From Cannabis sativa (lineage: Eukaryota > Streptophyta > Magnoliopsida > Rosales > Cannabaceae), in the NCBI RefSeq assembly GCF_029168945.1, contig NC_083601.1, positions 35,391,660 to 35,455,659 of the forward strand: a DNA stretch of 64,000 nucleotides, read 5' to 3'. How positions within the stretch are numbered: the stretch's first letter is position 1; each line of letters opens with the position of its first letter. A program made the translations under genes and the position numbers. Positions 11,580 to 22,643 of the stretch are shown piece by piece. The notes beneath the pieces are model-generated. The model was not told where the DNA came from. It saw nothing but the letters and a program-made list of their open reading frames with translations, and did no database searches.

Positions 11580-12320
11580 ACTTTAGTTTTCCACCCCGCG
11601 TGTCGATTTTCGTCCGGTGTTTGGCGCACCGACGGCCGTGTCAAATATGATTACACTCATCCGCCGATGGCCTTGTGGACTACGGGAGGTTGGGTAGGTT
11701 CGGTTGGGTGGGAGATTTGGCGGCGTCTCAAGTAGTTCCCTCCACCTAATCCACCGTCCGAACACTTCGTCAACATTACTCGAATATACATGTAGCGCGT
11801 ACATAAAATTTCTAAGAATCAATTTGTAATAATATAATATTGAAAAAAAGTAGACAAAAATAGTTGAGTTATTACCCAGATTTATTATGAGATGATTGAT
11901 TGAATTCTTGAAATTTCCTTAATGCATATACAACACACGGTTGTATTGCATACCAATCCTTCGTTTACACATCTTCACTTCGGTGCAACAACAATACATA
12001 ATTTATTTTTTTCATATATTATCCCTACACATATGTGTACAGGAAGGGAGTGAGTTCTCTAGGAAAGAGAACAATACTAAATTGAGGTGTGAAGGAGTAA
12101 GGACGGTAGAGGGGTATATATAGTACTTGTGGATGTGATTGTGTTGTGTAGTCTTTTCAAAAATTAAAAAATAATAATTAATAGAAACTAGTACGGCTAA
12201 AGATGGGGTGATATGACACCAATACAAACCCGATTTTGTCAATGCATTGAAAACCGTTACTTCAACATACCCAACCAACTAATAAATTTTCCTTAGAAGA
12301 CGTAATTTGAACCAACCTAT
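11580..12320 (-). repeat. Tandem duplication, unit A (with ORF remnant)
   Basis: This unit is repeated as unit B (12850-13580), about 1.26 kb further on, at moderate identity. Both contain GGGTATATATAGTACTTGTG (the TATA-like box at about 12113), then on the minus strand an ATG (about 11999) opening MYCCCTEVKMCKR, and a downstream frame ending at 11583 with RRMSVIIFDTAVG. In unit A the first ORF is cut short by a shift after about 27 residues. A plausible GTAATAAC donor and TTCTTAG acceptor separate the two segments. Confidence 0.55.
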
Positions 12321-12754
12321 TGACCGGTTTTTGTTATGGTTTGGTTCAGTTTGTACGTGTAAGAAATTAGTACAATTTGTGAGAGAAAAAGTTGTTATTA
12401 GTTTGTATTTGAATTCTAATGTCCAATAATCAGTTGACATGTGTAGGATGTATTACCTTCTTTAATAAAATAAAAAATAGTTATTTAAATATACAAACCT
12501 TTGAAGTCAATATGAATGAAAATAATGTGTGTCATTTAAATATACATTTTGAATTTTCAACTGGGTTAATATCAAAGAAACTTAATGTTAATAGAATCTC
12601 AAACAAGTACATACGATGTGACATATAACTATGTAAAACTCGGCTAAGTACGTTTTTACAATAAAATAATAATTTCAACACTTAAAGTAAACAACAAATC
12701 CTTCAAAACCCTAAAAAACAATTTTAAATAAATGAGGAAGACCTTTTTTGTATT

Positions 12755-13270
12755 TTAAAATAATAAACATTTTAATAATATTTTCCCATCAATCCATATA
12801 CGGTCAAATCCGCAGGTTGTACATGAGGAAGCAATTTGACCTAAGACCGTAAAAAACGCTGACATTCGCCTCCCGCATATCTTTTCTTCAAGAGTCTGGC
12901 GCACCGTTGTGTCAAATATAATAACACTCATTCCTCGGTCGCCTTGTGCACTCGGGAGGTTAAGGTTCGGTAGGATGACATATTTGGGTGGCCGTTTTGG
13001 AAGTAGTTCCCGCCACCCTAGTCCACCCATCCCAAACCTTCGTCAACATTTCTGAATACACATGTACCACATACATAAAATTTTTAAGAAACAATTTGTA
13101 ATAATATAATATTGAAATAAATAGACATAAAGAGTGGAGTTATTACCAAAATTTGTTATGAGATGATTTATTGAATTGCCGAAATTCCTTGATGCACCTA
13201 CAACACACGGTTGCGGTGCATACCAATCCTTACGTTTGCACATCTTCACTTTGGTGCAACAACAATACAT
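12755..13270 (-). pseudogene. Unrecognised cargo gene, unit B copy
   Basis: The minus-strand frame opens MYCCCTKVKMCKRKDWYAPQ and continues NFGNSINHLITNFG to a GTAATAAC donor-like site. The second segment contains GWRELLPKRPPK and then GDRGMSVIIFDTTV. The segment WRELL-PP-PN-PS-QG-R-MSVIIFDT-V is shared with unit A at protein level although DNA has diverged, hinting that it was once selected as protein. In unit B the AG of the unit A acceptor is lost (TTCTTAA). I know no family with this motif. Confidence 0.35.
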
Positions 13271-13580
13271 AATTTATTTTTTTAATATATTATACACACG
13301 TCTACATATAGGGAGTGAGTTCGTAGGGTAGAAAACACTACGAAATTGTGAAGGAGTAAGGAGAGGGAGAGGGGTATATATAGTACTTGTGGATGTGATT
13401 GTTGAGTGTAGTCTTCACAAAAATTTAAAAATAATAATTAATAATATAACCCTAGGTACGGCTACAAATAACCTAAAGCTATTTATTTGACTTTTTCAAT
13501 CCCTTGAAAAACGTAGTATCAACAAACCCAACCCCCTACTAACTTTTCCTTGGAAGACGTAATTGGAACCAATATGCATG
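12850..13580 (-). repeat. Tandem duplication, unit B
   Basis: Second copy of unit A. The TATA-like box lies at about 13374-13381, roughly 105 bp upstream of a minus-strand ATG at 13270. The unit reaches about 12755 if the diverged 3' part of the ORF is included. Confidence 0.55.
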
Positions 13581-13879
13581 CTCGGTGACAACATTGAATT
13601 GGTTCACTGTGCTAAACAAAAATTATGTATTTAAATAAGGTAAATGTTGCTCCCATTGTTATCACATGTAGCAACAAATATCCTAATATTATGTCCAATT
13701 AAACATGTGTGGCCAAATGAATAAGAAATTAAATTAGGATGTTTACTAATAATGAAAACTCAATATTTATTTAAATACGATTTTAATATTTCATTAAAAT
13801 ATTATTCGTTGGAGTAAATATTGCAATATTTTTTGTAAGATTACATTAACGTATCAATCGTTGGAATCAAGATTACAAT

Positions 13880-14994
13880 CAGTGGCGGAATCAAACTTAG
13901 TCTTAGGAGGGGCCTAAGTATGTTGATTTTTTTAGCATAAGGATAAAGATTTTTTGTTCTTTTGTAGGACAAATATGAAGAATTTAGTACATTGAGAGCA
14001 TAGGGTAAATTTATAGTATACCCCTTAAGGGGTTGTATTTGTTTTAGCATTCAGGACAACTTTTAGTGAACTATTTTTCCATAATTGCGTACATTACAAT
14101 TATTGAAAATTTTTAGAAAATTTCGAATAGTATATAGTGTAAAAAATAAGGTTTAAATATTTAGTTGAATATACGACTGTTTTTTCTTATACGTGTGGTA
14201 AATAACTATTTGAGCTTTATTTTCGATCGTAAACTATTAAAAATTTTTTGAAAATTTTATATATGGTCCTAAATAAGTACATCGTATGCGATTATGAAAA
14301 AAAAAGACCAAAAATTTTTGGGTGATTCTACAATGCACCCCTTAAAAGGGGTGCAGTAATGCACCCTTACCTATTTCGACATTGAGAATAAATTTGAAGT
14401 GTAATTTTTTTTTCATATTCATATTCGTTTACGTTATAGTTAATTAAGATATTCTATAAAATTGTGACAAATTCGGAATAATTTACAATATAGAAAGTAG
14501 TGTTCAAACAATCTATTTCACACGCTTATAAAATAAAATAGTCACGTGTGCAACACACTTTTTGAATCCTATTTTTTCGGCGTGTTAAAATTTTTCAAAT
14601 TTCTTAAAATTTTACAGGATATCTTAAATAGAAATAACGTACACGACCATAAGAAAAAATTTGACTAGAAAATTATTTAGATTCTAAAACAAATATGGTG
14701 CATCAATATATTCATTTAAAAAGGAGTGGTGTATTGTAAAATTTTCCAAAACTTTTTTAGATGCCGAAATAGATAGCACGTCTACCAGAACGATATTGAT
14801 ACAATTCTAAACAAAATTGTTTTAGTATAAAAGCATAAATAATCATTGGCCCATTTATGAGCTTTTGAGTTTTGAAATAGTCAATTTTCTATCAAGAAAT
14901 ATATATTTAAAAAAAAAGCAATTAATATAGATATACATTTAAAAATCAAAATGTGAGGAGGGGCCATGGTCCCAGCAACATAGTACCGCCATTG
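13880..14994. mobile_element. Non-autonomous hAT-like element with 8-bp target duplication
   Basis: Ends CAGTGGCGG at the left and the reverse complement of CAATGGCGG at the right form short inverted repeats, flanked by the perfect 8-bp direct repeat ATTACAAT (13872-13879 and 14995-15002). Subterminal GGAGGGGCC blocks occur at both ends. No transposase frame is present. CAGTGGCGGA termini with 8-bp duplications are typical of plant hAT elements. It is nested in the MULE. Confidence 0.75.
14322..14768. mobile_element. Possible nested MITE with CTACAATGCACC ends
   Basis: TTCTACAATGCACCCCTT near 14330 is matched in inverted orientation near 14720-14750 (AGGAGTGGTGTATTGTAAAA). The left end also forms the hairpin GCACCCC-TTAAAA-GGGGTGC. 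I could not fix exact ends or a target duplication. Confidence 0.3.
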
Positions 14995-15633
14995 ATTACA
15001 ATAATTTTTTGAATACTATATAAATATAGATATTTAATAACAAAACTGTATAATGTTATGAATACAATAGTACTTTAAGACAAGAAGTGACTCTAGTTGT
15101 TGACCGAGGTTTTCGGCAACTAATAAAATATGAATATAATAATGAGCTATAAGAAAGCGAGATGAAGACTTTTTACGTGGTTGGGGCGTTAATGAGCCTT
15201 AGTCCACGAGCCACTGATATTTATGGATGTTTTAATACAGCTCTTACACTTGGGAGAATGTTTCTCTCTTTAATACAAAGAATGTTCTTGGTGAGTTTTT
15301 TCTCTGTTTGCTCTTAAGCAGCCAAGATTCTCCGACCCCATTAAATGAGCTTTGAGGGGGTATTTATAGTGTTTGAGTGGGGCAATCCCTAGAGTTGTAC
15401 TTACACATGTGTCTGTAAGTATCCATAAAGTTGGGCATTTCCGATGAATATACCATGGGTGATGCATGGTGAAATCCCTAGGTGCTGTAGGGTTTTTATG
15501 GAGAATGTCCTTTTTTTCTTATGATTGACGTGACTCTTCGCAGAGTAGCCGTCGCTAGACTTAAATGATCATTACTGTAGAATAGTGAATCCGGTACGCT
15601 TCATGATGAACTGAGTACACACCCCGCAAGAAT

Positions 15634-16549
15634 GTGAGTGCTACGAAAGGTTGCCGATCGCCGCTCATTACAACCCTAGCCCGAGAGGACGTTCAGTGAG
15701 TTGATCCTGAGGATAGTGACTGCGCTACGCAAATGCTAACCCGAGTACTTACCGTGACTCGCATTAACCGAAAACACCGCCCGTAACAAAGGTGAGTGAT
15801 GTGAAAGGTTGACTGCCGCTCGTTAGAACCCTAGCCCGAGAGGACGTTCAGTGAGTTGATCCTGAGGATAGTGACTCTGCTACACCAATGCTAACCTGAG
15901 TACTTACTGTGACTCGCATTAACCCGTAAAACACCCCAAGAACAATGTGAGTGCTACGAAAGGTTGGATCGCCGCTCGTTAGAACCCTAGCCCGAGAGGA
16001 CGTTCGGTGAGTTGATCCCGAGGATAGTGACTCGCTACACCAATGCTAACCCGAGTACTTACCGTGACTCGCATTAACCGAAAACACCCCAAGAATAAAG
16101 GTGAGTGCTACGAAAGGTTGACCGCCGCTCGTTAGAACCCTAGCCCGAGAGGACGTTCGGTGAGTTGATCCCGAGGATAGTGACTCGCTACACCAATGCT
16201 AACCCGAGTACTTACCGTGACTCGCATTAACCGGAAAACACCCCAAGAATAACGAGTGTGAGTGCTACGAAAGGTTGACTGCCGCTCGTTAGAACCCTAG
16301 CCCGAGAGGACGTTCAGTGAGTTGATCCTGAGGATAGTGACTCTGCTACACCAATGCTAACCTGAGTACTTACTGTGACTCGCATTAACCAAAAAACACC
16401 GCCTGTAGCAAAGGTGAGTGCCGTGAAAGGTTGACCGCCGCTCATTAGAACCCTAGCCCGAGAGGACGTTCAGTGAGTTGATCCTGAGGATAGTGACTCT
16501 GCTACACCAATGCTAACCTGAGTACTTACTGTGACTCGCATTAACCTGT
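15634..16549. repeat. Tandem satellite, six ~156-bp monomers
   Basis: GTGAGTG-headed monomers begin at 15634, 15792, 15947, 16101, 16258 and 16414 (spacing 154-158 bp) and end near GCATTAACC at about 16546. The core GAACCCTAGCCCGAGAGGAC is nearly constant. Two variant classes exist: monomers 3 and 4 keep CpG at several positions where 2, 5 and 6 carry TpG or CpA. It is far more GC-rich than its surroundings. No conserved reading frame runs through it. Confidence 0.85.
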
Positions 16550-16553
16550 GTGT

Positions 16554-16693
16554 CAGAGATACTGATAGTAACAGGATGTTCATTGTTACCATAACGAACC
16601 CCCCGTGAAGAATTGTAAATTTGTAAAAAATATTCCAACATGTAATTTTCGGCTTCATGACAGAGATACTGATAGTAACAGGATGTTCACTGT
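16554..16693 (+). repeat. Direct repeat after the satellite
   Basis: CAGAGATACTGATAGTAACA begins at 16554 and again at 16661, each followed by GGATGTTCAYTGT. The 107-bp spacing is shorter than the satellite monomer, so it is a separate small duplication at the array's right edge. Confidence 0.6.
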
Positions 16694-16819
16694 AGACAAC
16701 ATTATTTTTTTTTATATATAATATTAAAAAAAACTACATAATTATAAAGAAATATTAATCAAGACTTTTATAAATGTATTTGTTTGTATTTTTATATCAT
16801 TAAGTGTGGTAATAATATA

Positions 16820-17045
16820 TTCGGGTGTTTGCAGTGTCGGTAGTGTAGTTTTTGACCCTTTTTTTTTTAACCAATCCATACATGCGGTTTTTCCAATTTC
16901 TCAAACCGCAGTCGCACCGCGAAACTAAAAATCGCAGAACTCGCACTGCGGAAAATGGTGCGATGCGGCATCGTTTTTTCCATTTGGACTATTACCAATA
17001 ATTAAACTATCACAAATACAACAAAACTTGAGTAACAATTGTGAA
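16820..17045 (-). mobile_element. hAT-MITE fragment, same family as 36537-37065
   Basis: Read in reverse, this matches the right half of the element at 36537-37065: GGGTGTTTGCAGTGTCGGTA resembles its terminus, followed by a poly-T block, TACATGCGGTTTTTCCAATT, the GCGGTGCGG-like palindromic region and TGATAGTTTAATTATTGGT in reverse. Only one end is present. Confidence 0.55.
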
Positions 17046-17393
17046 AAATTAAATTTCAATCAACGTAAATTAAAATATTTAATGTTTACTAATATTGGCA
17101 TCCCTACTAATATTATTTAATGGATTTAACAAATATTTAGTAATGTAATATGGGACGTACACTGTTCAATTGATGGACCTTGTCAATTCACACAACACTA
17201 AAATATTATTTTAAAAGAAAGGACCGGTTGAGACATGACATGATACGCTTCCCAACGAAACAATCAGCCATGCCCTATTATGTTGTACGAATTAGGTTTT
17301 GAAATTGGGGTTTATTTTGGCACCAAGATTGATAATGTTAGAAAACTTTTTAAAAAAATTCATTTTCCCACCACTAACTCATTTGGAACAGCC
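17046..17393. other. 5' flank of the GRF gene
   Basis: AT-rich DNA leading to the TATA box of the GRF zinc-finger gene. No other feature seen. Confidence 0.4.
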
Positions 17394-17403
17394 TATATAT
17401 AAA
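17394..17403 (+). promoter_or_regulatory. TATA box of the GRF zinc-finger gene
   Basis: TATATATAAA lies 105 bp upstream of the chosen ATG at 17508, leaving a normal 5' UTR of about 70-75 bases. Confidence 0.5.
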
Positions 17404-17507
17404 CAGGTGCCCCCTTTACTTGTGAGTGACACACATTATCTCCACCATAGTTAGAAAAAAAAAAAAAAAATTTGTACACCTCACTCAGAAATTATAGTAC
17501 ATCGCAC

Positions 17508-17976
17508 ATGGTGGCTGGTGGTGGAGAAGACTCATGCGGGTTCGATGGGGGTGGTCCGCCTTGGAGAAATTCACTTCAGGGACACCCCCATTGCTACTGT
17601 GGTGATCTAGCTTATGTTTGGACTTCTAGTAGTAGAGCAAATCCTGGTCGTCGATTCTTCGGATGTCCACACTATGTAAGAGTTTTGTCTTTTTAGATTC
17701 AAAAGTACTTCTCATTTATGTTTTCTGTACTTAGGCAGCCATGATAAACTAATAGGGTTATTTTCAACTCAGGAGAACGATGAAAGTCGAGGATGTGATT
17801 ACTTTTGTTGGATCGATAAATCACATGGTAAGAGAAGTACAGATGCTACACCTGGATTGCGAAACCAAATCAAGATTTTCGAAGAAGATAAGAAACGCAA
17901 TGAGAATGTTATTAGAAAATTAATTTTTATCATTTTTATTTGCCTTCTCATCATTGTCCAACTTATATTGCGTTGA
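17508..17976 (+). CDS. GRF-type zinc-finger protein with C-terminal membrane anchor
   Basis: Two exons, 17508-17675 and 17773-17976, joined across a GTAAGA...CTCAG intron in phase 0, give a 123-residue protein. The ATG at 17508 is the first in this frame; upstream codons have none. Residues 28-70 form a GRF zinc finger: HCYCG (Cys29, Cys31), NPGRRFFGC (Cys53) and GCDYFCW (Cys64), a nucleic-acid-binding fold seen in topoisomerase III, APE2 and NEIL3 and widespread in plant transposon-linked genes. A charged, probably coiled-coil segment follows (about 80-104), then a hydrophobic stretch at 106-122 (FIIFICLLIIVQLIL), a tail-anchor-like membrane segment. It lies in the MULE between the satellite and the ULP1-like gene, with its own TATA box. 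It is the only cargo gene free of frameshifts. Its role in the element is unknown. Confidence 0.8.
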
Positions 17977-19199
17977 AGATATGGGTTGTCCCAAAATGCA
18001 AATGTTTTGTATGTCTTATGTTCTCAAAACTTGTTTAACTTAATTGTGTAGATCTTAATAGAACCGTGTGGATGATGACGAAAATTTCATTTGGTATGAA
18101 GTACCCACAACGTTCTCAAAATTTTATGTTTTCTACATTTCTAATTTCTGTAGCAAATTTCGTCAATGGGTTCAATGTGAAGTTGCAAAATTGTATATTA
18201 TTCACATCTTCGTATTTGTTATGTGAAGTAGCGCAATGAGAATGTTCTATATTCCATATTTTTCCTCATTACTATGTTATGAAAAACCATATTTAAGGGG
18301 GCTATTGTTTATTTACATTTGGTTAGAGTAATGGTACATTTGGTTAGAGTAATGGGAGTTGATATGGTATGGTTTCAATCTTTTTTTTTTTAAATGTTCT
18401 CAAAACTCAGTTTAAAGTTGAATGACTACAAAGATTTGGTAACTAACATCAAACAATTAACAAGTGACCTTTGTCGTTATTTGTAATGTCATAGTACATG
18501 TGTTTTGAAAATACGGTTTAAGGAAAAATCGGTTTAAAGTTTAATGACTACAAAGATTTGGTAAGATTAGGCAAGTAACATGATTTCCTTCAAATAATTA
18601 AGAAGAAGTCACCTCTTCACCAAAAAAACAAATAAAGAAAATTAAGAAGTCACCTTTGTTTTCTGGTTAAATAATTTCTGTGAAGTACAGTCAACTACTT
18701 TCAAGTATGGGTACATTGTAAGAGTTGTTATGGTATGAGTACAAAGATTTGCTAAGTATGGTTTAATATATTGTCAAAACTAAAATAAACACAAGTCTGT
18801 CAACATAATAACCAGTTCCAAACGTGAACTAATAAAAACAGATGTCTAAATCCAAATGCTCCGAAATCCAAACTAAACAACACACAAATAACACAACCTA
18901 TGCTCCCAAATCCAAACTACACAACACACTAATCACACGACCTATTAATAACACAACCTATTAATAACACAAGTGTTTTTCACACACTATTCACCATATG
19001 AAATCTTAGTCTTGGTAGACTGAAGCCTAGGGGAGGCTCTTGACGGGGGAAACATGTTTGCATTGCGAGACTTCGCTGTACTGAACCGAGGATCGCGTGG
19101 AGACTTTGACGGACTACGCAAGGGGCCGAGGACGATGCAAATGAGCTGCCTTGTGCAGCCCTACGATCTTCAACCACTTTGGTACGAATTTCATTTTGT
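17977..19199. other. Spacer between the GRF and ULP1-like genes
   Basis: AT-rich. A phrase with AATGACTACAAAGATTTGGTAA recurs in diverged form at about 18420, 18540 and 18740, suggesting decayed small duplications. The segment 18980-19199 lies just 3' of the ULP1-like stop and could be its 3' UTR or an alternative C terminus. Confidence 0.45.
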
Positions 19200-22100
19200 T
19201 CATCGGTTATGATCCTCGCGGCCGATTTCCAAACGTGCCTCAACCGGGTGAAACTGTGCCACAATACAGAAACAAAAACAAAAACTTAGAAAATGTAATT
19301 AACTCTAATCAACTTCACAGTAAAACACCGAATAAAATTTAAATTACACAACGTTAATCTCAATCAAACTTGCGTAGTACATTCTGAAATATTTAAAAAG
19401 TGGTATACCTCATCAACTACTTCTTCCTCATTGGCCACAGCGTCCATGTACTTCATGACGTATACTCCGCAATCTCGGTCATTGTCTTGTTGAGGAAGCC
19501 CGCGATCTTTCCTGTCAATTCTGAAATCCACGAAAGTCACATTCTTCGACCTATTCTCCTCAAACAAAAGGTCCAACGTCGACAACTGCAAAGGTATACA
19601 ATTAGTTAGAGTCAAGTACACAATGAGTTATTCACATCAAACAATGAAACTTTGCAAGTTGACCATTTCTTTCGTAGCCTCCACACGATACTTCTCATTC
19701 ATTGCGGTGTGTAGGGAGTCCATAAATGAGACAACCTTCGACTTCATATTTACTTCGGCACCAAACCAATGTGGTGCACCTTCTAGAGTCAACACCTAAG
19801 ACAAACATCTACAATTGAATAGAGGAACAATAAAGTCAAAAATAAATTGAAATTACACACCATATAGATATTCGACACTACAATGACCAATATGCATCGC
19901 TAACATATCTCACTTTTCAAAATTACAATTAAGAACGACCATGTGTATATGATGAAGTACCTTGACGCATTTTTCGAAGTTGTCTTCGTAAAACAGTTTT
20001 GACCACTCCCGGTCTTTCGCAATCCTCTTCACATTAAACGAACCGAGAGTTTTTTGCTGCAAAAGCATTGTTCATCTTCTCAAGTAACAGAAATTACAAC
20101 CAAACCGAATTACAAAATTTAAAATAAGTCGTACAAAGAAAGCAATTACCGAGATGCGAGTGGGCATGTACCAAACACGAGGTTGGTCAGGTAATCGACT
20201 ATCACGTTCGTACTTGTTCATTAGTATAGAAAAACAGTCAATGATCTGCAACAAAATGAAATATGATTTACACATGTACAATAAATGATACATATTTAGT
20301 TAATACTTTGACACTTACGGATCCCTCAACTTCTCGCAACGGTCGCAACGATGCCATGCACCTCCTATCCACTTCAAACTTTCGAAATTTCGCAAGCACA
20401 TATCTGATTCAATTGTAATCAATGTAACTGTTATTAAAAATTTCTACAAGTATATCATAATGAGAAATACGAAAATAACATTTACTTACCCCGGATCTAA
20501 CGTGTTGCTAAAAATAAACTTGTAAAACCCATATTGGTTACGGGGGATCGCTTCCTTCGTCTTGAATGGCCCGACAACAGTTCTGCCCGACTCAATGAAT
20601 TGCTCGTACGCCTTATCGTTGAAGTCATCCTCAATTAAAGGCACATTCTCCGACTGTGACTTCTTTGATTTGACGGGGGCTTTGCCTTTATTCCAGAAAG
20701 ATGCCACTTCGAGTATATCAAAGTCCTCATCGTCGAAGGTCTTATGTGCAGCACCTTCATCTTCAACAGATTTTGTAACAGATAGTGAAGGCGTACTTAC
20801 AGAATCCACCACATTTTCGTCGGATAGACCAACAACATTAGTCTTCGAACGGACAGGGGACTTCAACGGGGACTCCTCCACGGCCTGGCTGCACTCCGCC
20901 TTCTTCCCCGTTTCCGCAGCAGCATCCTCCTCCAACTCTCGGTCAATACCACCTACACCTTCTCCTTTGTCCATAAATTTCAAAGAAAATGATCTCAACT
21001 GAGACTTTAACTCATTCGAGATGTACTCCTTCAACTCGTTGATAGAGCTGACAAAGTGGTCACTGCTCTTTCTTCCTTCCGAGTCCGAGTAGTAGTTGGG
21101 CAGTATTACGGGATTCGAAGTGAGCGTTATCTGTTAAACATAACAAATTTAATTTTTCAAACCCAAAATAATTAATATCAACTGAAATCACTTTACCACA
21201 TTGTAACCAAAATTCGATGTACCTTGTCGCTGTTGGGACCCCCATTGTCTTTCACAAATTTGTAAGCGGACTTACATTGTTTACTACCCCAAAAATCAAC
21301 GGGGAGCACTGTTCGGTCGACATATCCAAAGTTCCACTCCACGTGAGTCAAGTACACCAACTGTCACAAACAAACAATGTATTGGTAATACATTCGACTA
21401 ATAAATGACAATATTATATTATAAACTGAATAAACACATTTACATAATTGAAAGATAACAAAATCAATGTACCTGGAGGAATAAGGTGCAGCCAGATACA
21501 TTCTTCGTCGCCTTATTTCGGAATCTGAAAATTGAGTTCATCAGATACCTGAACCCCGCAGTCGCCCAGTTCTTGTGGCGAATGTCCCTGGTAACCCTAA
21601 GGGAGTGCAAGTACCCCGAAGTGATATCGACCCCCGTTTTCGGCGCAAGGACTGTCCCTATGACCACCAAAGAAAATTTAATGAGAAATAGGCTGTCTGC
21701 CTCAACGCACTCCAACAAAGATTTCTCCAACATTGTCAAGGACACGGTGTACTCGACAACGTTCAATATCTCCTCCAGATATCGAGTGTCACTATCACCC
21801 TCGGTGACTACAGGATCCCCTCCGTCGTCCACCCCCATAACATCTCCGAACATCGCGGCAGATAAGTGAATTTTCCTCCCATACAAATCCAGTATGCTAG
21901 TGGTTGGGTCAACATGTTTGATTAACCAACTCACTAGTCGGGTGTCAACGTATGGTGCATCCTCTCTGATGAATGATCCAAATCCAAAGATTTTGGATCA
22001 CATCTTTCTGCTCCAGGTTCAGGTTCTTGCAAATCCTCATTAAACGGTTGAAGGAGCATCGACCGTACACAGATGCTTCTTCACTATCAGGAGCACCCTC

Positions 22101-22643
22101 TTCCTCATCCACCTCCACTTTCTTCCCCTTGGCATCAGCTGCCTTTGGTTTCCTCCCTTGTTTGCACAAACGCCCTTCTTAGCGGGATTAGGGTTAGGGT
22201 CATAGCTTCTCCACTCAGACTTCTCCTCGTCGGTGAAACCTTTATATTGCACTTTTAATTTGTCGGTAGCCTGTAATATGAGGCAAACTTACATCAACTA
22301 CAGAGTACATGGAAAGAATCGTAAAGTACGTCAAACAACCCTACGTCAATTACAGACAATTGATATAAAAAAATTAAGTAACAGTCGACATCAAACCTCT
22401 TTCTCAGTTAATCCCTTCTCAGCTGCTCGAAGGGCTTTGTAGTTCGCATTGCTACATATGGACATAATTTCAATCAAATATATAATAAAATAAATGTCAA
22501 CCATCAATCACACGAGTAAACAACTATCCATCATTCAAAACTTACAAGAAATTTCTCCAACCAACCGCATTATCGTTCGGCTCGGGGGTGACATCCTTCT
22601 TTACGGGTTCATTTCCCCCTTTCCTTTTGCGTTTCCCAGCCAT
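19200..22643 (-). pseudogene. ULP1-like (C48) cysteine protease gene of the MULE, 11 exons, frameshifted in exon 3
   Basis: Exons on the minus strand, all with GT-AG borders: 22643-22546, 22451-22397, 22270-21473, 21360-21223, 21130-20490, 20403-20319, 20245-20150, 20056-19961, 19795-19664 (weak donor), 19585-19409, 19253-19200. Together they span 2370 bp, about 789 residues. The N-terminal half matches the domain that precedes ULP1 in plant transposon proteins (RLVSWLIKHVDPTTSILDLY, AMFGDVMGVDDGG, VSGCTLFLQ). A long acidic, Ser-rich linker follows. The protease core is VWYMPTRIS, then PHWFGAEVNM (His), FMDSL (Asp) and LPQQDNDRDCGVYVMKYM (Gln and Cys), a complete catalytic set. ULP1 enzymes cleave SUMO from proteins. 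Exon 3 changes frame near 22170 and back near 21990, so direct translation stops in between. The last exon could also be read in another frame (WKSAARIITDEQNEIRTK). Confidence 0.8.

Noticed and set aside
15634..16549. CRISPR-like array
   Set aside because: Whole 156-bp monomers repeat with no unique spacers, and the genome is a plant nuclear one; it is a satellite.
22185..22201. Telomere-like GGGTTAGGGT
   Set aside because: Only two units, and it lies inside a predicted ULP1-like exon encoding Asn-Pro repeats.
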